Shown: positions 48,201 through 60,200 of the stretch, piece by piece
Position numbering within the stretch: position 1 is the first letter of the stretch
Layout of the letters: each line of letters begins with the position of its first letter
Assembly: GCA_916613615.1 (NCBI GenBank)
Contig: OU744733.1
Location: 35,441,939 to 35,505,938, forward strand
Direction: 5' to 3'
Length of the DNA: 64,000 nt
From: Steromphala cineraria
Taxonomy: Eukaryota > Mollusca > Gastropoda > Trochida > Trochidae
Program-made: the position numbers and the translations under genes
Notes under the pieces: model-generated
The model's input: the letters and a program-made list of their open reading frames with translations, nothing else
Told to the model about the DNA's origin: nothing
The model's database searches: none

Positions 48201-51200
48201 CAAAAGAGAGTTAATAGATCAGTAAGAAAGGAGATAGAAAGGATTAGAGAAAAGAGAAAGAAGAAACAGCAGGTTGTAGAAAACTCAAATTTGGACTGGC
48301 TCTACCCATTGACCTGTCCAGCTTTTGTGACCCAACAGAAGCATATGGGTTCTGGCCGGCTTAGCTCTCATGGTCGCTGAAGCACACAAACCACCACATC
48401 CCAATAAGGTATTGAGTCAAGTAGTATAAACTAGACACTATTCATGTCGATTAACTAGACCTATCTCACTTTGTGAACTCCTTAATAAAGTCAAGCAAAG
48501 CTGACATGAGCAAAATAAGGAGACTAGTGAAATCTATTCATTTGAATGATTTACTTACTTGGTGTAGTCCTTGATGAAGTCTGTGAAGGTAGGGTTGCCC
48601 AGTTTGCCCTGGAAGTCCGGGTTGTGGATCTGCAGGGCCAGTGCAACTCTGCGGTTCCTCTCGATCAGAGCACACTCCTCGTTGCACTCCAGGCTGGAAG
48701 AGGAGAAGGATTGTATGTGTCATTTTCATACTTTGAACTCATAAGTTGTGGAAAGAGAGGGACCCCTATCCATTGAATTACACAAACAGATTCAGTTGCA
48801 GATGGGATTAGTTCTGGAGGCTTTAACTAGTGATCGAAATAGCTGTCAACTGCTGGTTACTTTTAGATTGGGGAAGAGGTCAGTAACCCCATCTGACTTA
48901 GAGATACTAATGGTCTCCATATTTCTGGGCTTGTCATTTTTTCCAGGTTTCCTGGAAGGGCCTTAAACATATGTCTTTAAACACTGTCTTCAAACTCTAT
49001 TGTGAATTGATTCGTAAATATATACCACGTGTCCTTATTTAATATGTTTCCCTTTTGTCAAATTCTGAAATTTGAGATTTAAAGGTACAATCCTATCTGG
49101 GTATTTTTGTGGAAATAAAACTCAAGACCACTTCCCTGATTATACTTTAATATAATTAATTCATGATTATTTCACACGTTCTTTCAAATATGTTAGTGAG
49201 GTAACATTTTAGTTGTTCTTTTTTAAAACTTGACAGAGAATAGAATGCATCAATGACTCTTCTTGATTTTTGTTTCCACAATGAATACCCTGATAGAAGC
49301 CAAATTTACATGTCCAATTTACATTGATACTTGTTGTATTAAATATTGAACAATATCAACTCATAACTATCATTCTGAATGCTTTTGATAAGTTTCAAAA
49401 ATTATGGTTGATGAGACTTCAGTCTTATTGTCACTTTACAACGTAGATAAGCTTTAAAATGATACTTTCTTGCAAAAATCAATACTTCTCGATCAAATGA
49501 CACTATTGATAAAAGTTTCATATATGACCCCCAACAACTCATGGAGTTGCTCTTTAAGCCAACAACTCACCGAGTTGCTCTTTAAGCCAACAACTCACCG
49601 AGTTGCTCTTTAAGCCAACAACTCACCGAGTTGCTCTTTAAGCCAACAACTCACCGAGTTGCTCTTTAAGCCAACAACTCACCGAGTTGCTCTTTAAGCC
49701 AACAACTCACCGAGTTGCTCTTTAAGCCAACAACTCACCGAGTTGCTCTTTCAGCCAACAACTCACCGAGTTGCTCTTTAAGCCAACAACTCACCGAGTT
49801 GCTCTTTAAGCCAACAACTCATCGAGTTGTTCTTTAAGCCAATGAAATCTACCTTCTTGTCCCGTTCTTCATAGCTCCGGTCAGTTTCCCAATGTCCAGA
49901 CCATGTCCACTAGATAGTTGCTGGACGGTCATCCTGAACAATCAACATGATACGTACTATAATCGAGTTAAATCAATTTATATGAGAGACAATAATTTTA
50001 GAGAGCTAATTATATATCATAACGAGCCTCTGACAAAAGATTAACAAAGGTTAAAAGAAGATGACATATCCAACAGGCCCCCATTAAATTATATATCTTT
50101 AAAACGCCCATCATTAGATTAGCAAGATGACAGATGTATAAGATCTATATCCCTATCCATAGGGAAAACTGTGTAATAATTGAGCTATTTTTTAACAGTT
50201 TAAAGTTTTTTAAGGCACTTCTACATATGCTAATTGATCCACAAGTTTCATTAGACGAAGTCTTACAGTTTAAAGAATTCTAGCAGCTGCTCTCAAAATA
50301 ATCAAATTTCCAGAGATATGAGTTAATGAGTTAATGCTTTTCTAGGCAATAAATCTCGAAAAAAGGGTTTAAAACTGACATGGGCTGAAACCAGAAACAA
50401 ACTTTTTATTCAGACCTCATCTAGTCATCTACATGCTATAAATATTTGTATACCGTTTCCCTACAACTTACTTTTGATACTCGGAGATATTAGAGCCGAC
50501 CGCCCCGCCCATGTTACAGGCGACCTTGGCACTATGATGTCCACAAGGACAGGTGATGGTGATCTGTAACAGATAGCAGGACTCATTAAGTCGGTAAGCT
50601 TTGGCTAGGTTTCCTCATCTTTTATATGATTGAGACTGAGATATGCTATCTTATCAGTGAAATACACCCGGCCGACCAAAGTGTTGAGGATGCAGAGTTT
50701 AACCTGCAATTAAGGTTAGAAGTTCATTCGCTATAGAGAGCTATTAAAAGCGAAGTTTATTCAATTTCCCATGAGATAACAGTAACTCACCACAGCTTTG
50801 CAAGGCACTTTAGGGTAGAAGTTCATTCACCATAGAGAACTATCAAAAGCAAAGTTCATTCATTTTCCCATGAGATAACTTACCACAGCTTTGCAAGGCA
50901 CTTTAGGACAGGGGTCGTCTGGATGACAGGGGGCAGCACATGGGTGGTCGCACTCCTCCCGCTTCTTGGGGCACGGCTGGCGGCACTTGTCTTCCTCACC
51001 CTCACACTCTCCCTGTGCACAAAACACATCATTTCATGGAGACACTTTAACAAGGCAAGCTTCACTTAACAACACACTCAGCCACAGGCAAACAAACATC
51101 ACACATTGAATAAGGAAGAGTTCTATGGATTTTCAACTTCTTTATCAATTAAGTATAAGGCGGCACCAGACGACCTGTCTTTGAAGCGGTTAAACAGGGT

Positions 51201-54200
51201 AACAGCTTGCGGATCCACTATTAAAAGGATGCAGTGGCAGGGCCAACCTAAGTTGGAATAAACTTTGAGAAGGGGAGAAACCGTCCACAAAACATGGAGT
51301 TATCCGCCAAGATGCCAGAATAAAACAGAACTAACACTGTCATCAAATGAACATTGCTTTTAATGAAGATATCTTAACAAGGCAAAGTTGGCAGCAAGTC
51401 AAACCCCCTCCCTCACTCAACATTGACTCACACTCACCTTAAGGAAAAAAACATCAAATTTTATTTTAAAGGAACATCTTAACAAGGTAGAATTTACTGA
51501 ACAGGACATACTGTCACTATAAAGTTTGGATGAAAAATACACTCATCTGAGTGCATTGCAGTAACACCTGTGAGCATTGACTGGAACTAGAGAACCATGG
51601 GTGGTATTTCACTGAAATTCAGTGTAGCATTGCACCCAAACCTGATTGCGTGTAGAACAGTTCTCTCCTGCAGACAAAGTTGCCAAGCCACCCTTTATTT
51701 CAAGAGCCTTCTGCTTTGGGTACTTTTGGTCACAGTTCAACAATAGCAGCAATTCAAACAGTCTTCTGATGTCCAGACACTACAGTAACTATTCATCTAA
51801 TAACATGAATTTCCTGTGGCAACTCAGCCTTGTTTTGGTTTGTCGCTGGGGGGTGAAAAGTGGAAGCCTTGTTACATAATGTTTACGTAGCTGTAGTTTC
51901 ATTGAGAAGCTATATATCATTACCTTTTTTGGTTAAATATTTATGTTATAGAGGTATTTGACCAATATCTCATGAAAAATAACTAAACAAATGTATTTTC
52001 ATGACTGTTTTCAATTTCTATCTTTGACTCTAGGTTTGATTCTGTTTCTGTGAATCAGTCAATATAAACAAGATGTATTTGTGAAACACGAATGTCCCCG
52101 GATGCATCCTGCTCGCTGTGTCAAGGTCAAGGTCACAAGGTCAAATGTCATGGTGTCATCTAAAAGGTCTCATCACAAGGTATCCATATATCAAATATCA
52201 AAGACCTAGCTCTGACCATCAAAAGTTATGACCAAGGTTAAAGTTTTTGTGGACAAACGGACAGGTGAAAAACAATATACCCCCGGAATCTCCGATTCGG
52301 GGGCATAAAAAGACATAAATATTCTCACCTTGTGACAGATCCTGATGCACTTATGGATCCCACACTTGAGCATCTTTCCGCACGGTCGACCACACGAGAT
52401 GTCCGACAGGTGGCACGGAATGTTTTTGCGGGTCTGTAAAAGCAAAGATTAACGGTGAACATAGAAATAAAATGAGTCTAAGGACCCATAGGGTCTTCAT
52501 TAATATGTACCCCTGTGTTTGTCATCTCTTTCAGGTCTTGGTGCCCTCTGGTGGTAGAGTTCCACACAAAATGGAGGGAAGAACTACATAATTTGATATT
52601 TAAATTTTTTTTCAAAAATGCAAAGAAGATCAATATGAAGAAACACCAAAAATGGTCAGTTATTGAAGTATTCAAACATTACTATAAGTGCAACATTTTG
52701 AGAGTGTAAACTACCGTAAGCATTTTTACCAAAAACAAAATAAGAAACTCGACATATCCCCAAGTATTTATGTCCTGAATTTGAACCTCGAGTGCCTGAC
52801 AGCCAACCGGTTGTATTATCCTCAGGGAATGTTTTGTACCAGTTGATCAGGGGTTTAATGTCAGTAAGTGTCTAGAGGATGCAGCTTGGATGGATAAATG
52901 TGCATCATAAATGGACTTTTTTCATTATCATATTCAATGTTTTACACATAACACAGTTTATTACCTACGAAGGCAGTCATATCGAGGTTCATATTGTGAT
53001 GTCACGTTATAATCAATACTTTGACATCATGGTTGTCTTATGACTTTGCAATATATACGTGCTGGCGCCGCGTAGGGGTGTAACGATAGATCGAACTATC
53101 GACTTATCGTGATAGTTGCTCTGCCGATAGTACTTTATCGATAGTTTTTTTTAGAACGATCAATAGTATCGATAGCACGTCTTAACTATCGATATTATCG
53201 ACAATTGTTACCTTGAATGTTTAAAGTAAAATCCACACACAAACACGTATTTTTACATTTGGAAAATACTGGAAACGGCTAACAGCAAACAGATCGCCGC
53301 GATTTAAAACTAGCAACAGGAAATCATGAGTTATCTTTTTTGTTGTTAAGAGCGACCAGCTACAAAATTGCATTACAACGAGACAAAGTCAATAAAACAC
53401 TGTTTTTCTTGAAAATTGTTTTTATTTCCTTGATTGATAAACTATCGCAATAGCTTTCACAATAGTACCCTGCAATAGACTATCGCCATCGCAATAGTAC
53501 CCTGCAATAGACTATCGCTATCGCAATAGTTCCTTGGGGGTCAATAGTCACCCCTAGCTGGCGGCGACTAGTCCGCCTATGCTGAGAAGTAGTTTTTAAG
53601 TACTTTCTTCTATTTTTGAATTACGGTAATCAACAGAATATTATTTTTGTGCCAATGACATACTTTGTTTAGGACATTTGTGCCTAAATATCAGTATATC
53701 CCTCGCCCTCGGAAAAAACTAATATTTAGTTACTCATGTCATGAAAATAGTATGTAATGGACACTCATATGATCTAAACATGTATTTTGTGCTGACATTT
53801 ATCTGAGCTGTATATATATTAAGAAATTCCATATTGCCCTTGCAGAGTTCTCATCAATTCAATATCAATAAGCCAAGGCATCTTAGGTCTTGTCACATTT
53901 GTACGAAGGATATTATTGAAGATGAATATCATTTCCTCCTAATATGTTCTGCCTATGACCATCTTCCTATATTATATATTCCAGGTCATTATTACACTCA
54001 TCCCTCTCTGTATAAATTTAATAATTTGATGTCTGTCAACAACATAGATATGAATAAGTTTTATACACTTTAAACATGTACTAAGTAAAATATTTTGTTA
54101 AATATTGCTAAGTTCATTAAGGAAGCATTATGTTTGAGAAATGTTAGACATGATGTTCATCGGTCACACTAAGATTAATTGTTACGTGTACATGGGCCTA

Positions 54201-57200
54201 TGGCTTTTATACCGAATAAAAGAATTGAATTGTATTCAGAAATTTGGCTATGTATGTGTACCATGCAAAAAATAGAGCCATTGGCTCTGTAGCTCATCAG
54301 GCTTCATCATCAATTATGCTGTAGAGTGTGGCCAATATGATTCCCCCTTTGTAGAGGCCACAGGGTCACCAATCATAAAATTAAGTATATAGGCGACAAG
54401 TTTCAGTTTTCTAGACCTTTTACTTCAGGAGAAGAAGATGAAAATAGATTTGAAGGAAGTTCCTGTATCCTTTATTAGGGGCAACAGGGTCACCAAAGCT
54501 ACAATTCATCATCCTCACTAGTCAAGGAGTCTGTACACAAAGTTTCAGCTTTCTAGGCCTTATGCTTCTGGAGAAGAAGATGAAAATAGGTTTTTAGGGT
54601 GTGGCCCCTGTGGCCTTTATTAGGGGTCACAGGGCCACCAAAGCTACAATTTATAATCTTCACTGGTCAAGAAGTCTGTACACAAAGTTTCAGCTTTCTA
54701 GTCCTTATGGTTCTGGAGAAGAAGATGAAAATTGTTTTTAGGGCGTGGCCCCTGTGGCCTTTATTAGGGGTCACAGGGCCACCAAAGCTACAATTTATAA
54801 TCTTCACTGGTCAAGGAGTCTGTACACAAAGTTTCAGCTTTCTAGTCCTTATGGTTCTGGAGAAGAAGATGAAAATAGGTTTTTAGGGTGTGGCCCCTGT
54901 GGCCTTTATTAGGGGTCACAGGGCCACCAAAGCTACAATTTATAATCTTCACTGGTCAAGGAGTCTGTACACAAAGTATCAGCTTTCTAGGCCTCATGGT
55001 TCTGGAGAAGAAGATGAAAATAGGCTTTTAGGGTGTGGCCCCTGTGGCCCTTATTAGGGGTCACAGGGCCACCAAAGCTACAATTTATAATCCTCACTAG
55101 CCAAGGAATCTGTACACAAAGTATCAGCTTTCTAGGCCTCATGGTTCTGGAGAAGTAGATGAAAATAGCTTTTTAGGGTGTGGCCCCTGTGGCCCTTATT
55201 AGGGGTCACAGGGCTACCAAAGCTACAATTTATAATCCTCACTAGCCAAGGAGTCTGTACACAAAGTTTCAGCTTTCTAGGCCTTATGGTTCTGGAGAAG
55301 AAGATGAAAATAGGTTTTTAGGGCGTGGACCCTGTGGCCCTTATTAGGGGTCACAGGGCCACCAAAGCTACAATGTATAATCCTCACTAGCCAAGGAGTC
55401 TGTACACAAAGTTTCAGCTTTCTAGTCCTTATGGTTCTGGAGAAGTAGATGAAAATAGGTTTTTAGGGTGTGGCCCCTGTGGCCCTTATTAGGGGTCACA
55501 GGGCCACCAAAGCTACAATTTATAATCCTCACTAGCCAAGGAGTCTGTACACAAAGATTCAGCTTTCTAGGCCTTATGGTTCTGGAGAAGAAGATGAAAA
55601 AAGGTTTTTAGGGCGTGGACCCTGTGGCCCTTATTAGGGGTCACAGGGCTACCAAAGCTACAATTTATAATCCTCACTAGTCAAGGAGTCTGTACACAAA
55701 GTTTCAGCTATCTAGGCCTTATGGTTCTGGAGAAGAAGATGAAAATAGGTTTTTAGGGTGTGGCCCCTGTGGCCCTTATTAGGGGTCACAGGGCCACCAA
55801 AGCTACAATTTATAATCCTCACTAGCCAAGGAGTCTGTACACAAAGTTTCAGCTTTCTAGGCCTTATGGTTCTGGAGAAGAAGTCGAAATTCCACAAAGT
55901 TTACGGACGGACAGATGGACGGACGGACGGACAGACGGACGCCGGACACCATGCCATGCCATAAGCCCATCGGGCCTTACAGGCCAGATGAGCTAAAAAG
56001 CTACAAAGAAGCCTCTTGGTGGCTGTATAACAATTCTATTGTATTATGGGCCGATGAATAAAGAATTGAAATTGTAATATCCTCTGTATTGTCCTCACCT
56101 CGTGTCCCCCCATGCAGAGTTTCTCCGTCAGTTCCGTACAGGGTGGACACTGGGAGTCGCTGTGACAGTAGTGCCGCACTGAAATAGATGAAACATGCTT
56201 CTTTGTACTTGAAAAAGAGTGCTAATAATACTGGTATGATGGTCAAATGATTGTCAATCATAAGTCTTAAGAAAACATGTCATTTTCAATTTTGTCCCCT
56301 TTACTCATGCATTACGTCCAAATTACATCAACTTCCTGAAATATATTAAGAACACTTTAATGTTGTCAATTTTCCTCCTGAAATATACCCGGGTATTATG
56401 ACTACCTTTAAGTTGTCCATAGTCCCAGAACAATATTATGAACACCTTAAAGTTGTCCTTTTCTTCTTGAAATATATGATGAACACATTAAAGTTGGCCA
56501 TATAAGACCTTTCACAATTTCATAATTTAAAGAGATTTCCTGAATAAAGAATTGGCAAATCTCTGAAACTTCCTTCTATCAAAAAAGTGGTTATCTATGA
56601 TAGGTGTACGGCTGCATAATCAAACCATAGCGATTTCTCTGGGCGCTAGAAACCATACTTTCAAGTATACCTTCAAATACAAACAGGTAACAAAGAAAGT
56701 TTACCTGGATGGTCACAGGGATGCATGCGAGCGCAGGTCTTGGTGCATTCTGGAGGTCTCGTTCCACACGGGATGGGGGGCAGGAGCACCTCCAAACCGC
56801 AGTGACACGTCAACTCGTCAAAACCTGCAATACAGGATAAGTGTCTATTCCCATAGTCATAACACTTGGAAGTCTCAATCATGGTCTAATTTAGGTGATA
56901 AACCTACTGAGTTTTATATTTTTTGTGATTCGATAGATTCTATACCTGTTATTTAGAGCCAAACGCATCATTAGCAAATTTCTTGTAAAAATGTATTCAA
57001 TTGAAAATGACTGACCTGACATCAAACATGGCTGACAGTTGCCACGATGACAGAGGGCTTTACACTTGTGGCGTCCACACTTAAGTTTCTTGCTGCACGT
57101 GACCTCACAGATGTGGATATCTCTCTGTGACAAACATGAAGATGTGGTTAATCAGTTCCACAATTACCTTACCTGCAGTGAGTGAGTTGGAGTTTAATGC

Positions 57201-60200
57201 TGGCCGGTCAATATTTCAGCAGTCAGTGGCGGGGTTAAACTTGCACAATGCAAATATTTGAAGACATCAAAGTTAAGTTAAATGGTCCTGCTGTATCCTG
57301 GCTATCAGCGGAAATACTTTTTAACATGCCAAGCACATTAATTCAGGAAAAACAATTTATCTAAGGTAGCTGTTATGAAAGAATGGGCACAAGTATGCAT
57401 GAAGGCACTGATGGGGGGGGGGGGGGGGGGGGGGGGGGACATGGAAGAGTGAGTGAGTGAGTGATTAATTGTTTTATGCCGCTTGGGAAATATTTCAGCA
57501 GCGTAGGAAACATGGAAGAAATGAAGCGTTAGACATGAAGACAGAAACTAGAGTTAGGCGGTAGTGGATTGCACGGTGTGGAAGGTGATCAAGAAGTGGG
57601 TGCTGACTCAACGTTTGGAGACGAATTAAGAACGCATCACATTTAGGAAAATAATCAGCTTTCGGTTAGTTGAGGATGAATGTTTGACTTTAGAGACAGA
57701 ATCGAGGGCACAAAAACTTAAAAAGCAAAAAGAAATCTTTGATGCAATGTAGCAACGTAATAAAATGTAGAAATGTAGTAGTGATGTATGTGTACTCACG
57801 GTACAGCAGGTCTCAGTACACTTGTGCCTTCCACACAGCTTCTTCTTTGTGCATCGTCTCTCACACTTGTACGGTTTCTCAGCTGTAACAGGGTTCACAC
57901 AAAATTTCAAGAATCATATTTAATGCCTTTAAAGGCTGTTATCAAGGCTACTATTAGGCAAACTTAGGTCAATTATTCTGGTAAAATAGGAGAACTGTGA
58001 TTTTCTATAGACTATTGTGTTATATAGTAAAACTATGACATGGAAACAAAAATTCATGTGACATACTCTATGTAAATATAGTAATACGTACCAGTAAATT
58101 TTGCAACTTCAGAACAGGAGAAGACCTTTTCCTTGGTTCCACAGTGACAAAGCAGAGTTGTCTCCCCTTCACACGGCCCGCACTCACCGGCGTGACACTT
58201 CCTTTCACATTTGTGTGGGTCCTCTATAAAAACAACTGCTTGTCAACCACTGTTTCAACAATGATGAAAGGAGAAGCCTACCATTTATTCCAAGAAAAGT
58301 ACCGAGTTCTAGTGACATCATGAAACAATGGTTCCAGACATCACCATATTTTGATTTTACAAAACTAATTTGCCATTGCTTATGATATTCCCCAAGTTAG
58401 TTTCAAAATAACATTTACTTACGGTATTATAATTAAAGCAAGTTAAAATTCATTCAAAGGGAACACCTAGTAACTTGTTGCCCATATAGGGTCAGTTTCT
58501 TTGATCGAACATAGTTGTTGCAATGAAGCTTATCTTTGTTTATTTGTGTTTATTTCATATCATACAAAAAACAAAAGTTTTTATGTTTGTGTATTCATTT
58601 AGAATATTGTTTATAAAATTTTGAATTTCATGCTCACTTAAATGTAACACAAATTCCTTAACGGGCAATAAAGAATTATCTTATCTTATCTTATCTTATC
58701 TTACCTTTGGGCCCACAAGACAGTGGTTTTGAGCAGGTTTTATCACAGGCTGGGACAGGGTCGGCACAGCTTGACCTCTGACCCCCAGGGAGGTCGGCAA
58801 GGGGGGTCTGGCCACAGAGACAGTGGGTGAGGAGGGAGGGGAGGAGGGGGCAGGGACCACACTCCCCGGGGTGACAGGACGTCTCACAGGTGTGGTTACC
58901 GCACTTCAGGGCTCTGTGCAAGGTGAGAGATAGGTCACAGAGAGTCACCAGAAGTTACCATTTTGATGCAAAGAACCATATGAACAATGTCTATGTAACC
59001 CTATTGTTAAAGCCCCATTATCATACTTGCATGCGGTTCGTGATGAAATTTAGCTAATGAGAAAAGAAATACATCACTCAAAGACAAATCTTTCGTTGAA
59101 AGTTTGATATCATATTTACATGTTTTAATCAACAATGAAATACTAAATTCGACGTCCACAGTACAGTACCCCCTGCAACAAACCTGCTTTCGGTGATATC
59201 ATCATTATGTGTATAGGTTTTACACCGTGTATCAGTTACAGAAATTGCGTTAAATGGGTATCAACTTTGGCGGCAACTAGTGCCTGATTTGGAGAAAAAG
59301 AAAACAAAATCTAGTCGTGCGCGACAAAGACGGTTTTCCTGGTTGTGCAACACCGAAAGATTTGGGAGTTGTTTCCTTGCTTGACTCGTAGCATTATAAG
59401 GAAAGGTTGATGCCTTTACTGGGAGCCAACAAATTAGACGTACATGTACTGAGGACAACAAAGCATCTATCCCATCACTTTTGAGTCTGTAGAGACTAGA
59501 AACATTATTAGGGGATCGAATCAAGTTTAGTCAAATTGAGAAAACCCACATTACATGTAATCAATAACTTGAGTGCCATGACAAATAGGCAAATTTGTTA
59601 TTTGAAAAATTTATCTAAAATGAAAATAATAGTTCTTCCAAATGATTAGTATCATTGCTTGTACATTTATTTGATTGAAATGTTAGTTCCTTTGATGAAT
59701 TGTGAATTTCATTTGTGCCGATTTCAAATGCATTGTACCAATTTTCTGTCGTAATAAAACAAATTAAAGAAAATAACAGGTCACCTGTGACACTCTTGTT
59801 CACAAGAATAGGACTCTTGGAGTGCTTCCTCGCTGCCACACACCACCTCCCTTGAAGCATGTCCAGCGTAACACTCTGGAAATAGCAGCATTTGAACCAT
59901 TGTTGTAGGTCTCATATCAGGGTTTTACACGTTTTACGTGCTCATATTATGTATTTTTAGTCTGTAAATTTCTTTTACAAAAATTTCCCCCCCTAGAATT
60001 AGTGGGGGGGCCGGGCCCCCCCAGGCCCCCCCGCTTGCTACGGGCCTGTCTCTGGTTTATGTTTAAAAGATGTCTTGCTCATACTTTGCACAATATTGTG
60101 GAATTCTGATTTCTCTTTCAATAGACAATATCCATTATCATTACTGTATCGTTCATACTGAAGTATTGTGGGGATCATTTTTAATGAGACCTACAGTAAT

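Noticed and set aside
48538..48776. Short open frames on both strands at the exon 16 region of NFX1
   Set aside because: They are other-frame readings of the true exon 48559-48693, whose frame joins its neighbours in phase.
49531..49838. CRISPR-like array of 28-bp repeats
   Set aside because: Units are directly adjacent with no spacers and lie in a eukaryotic intron, so this is a minisatellite.
54599..54886. 95-codon frame in the pearl-like array
   Set aside because: The frame spans two 145-bp units and closes by unit variation; not a gene.
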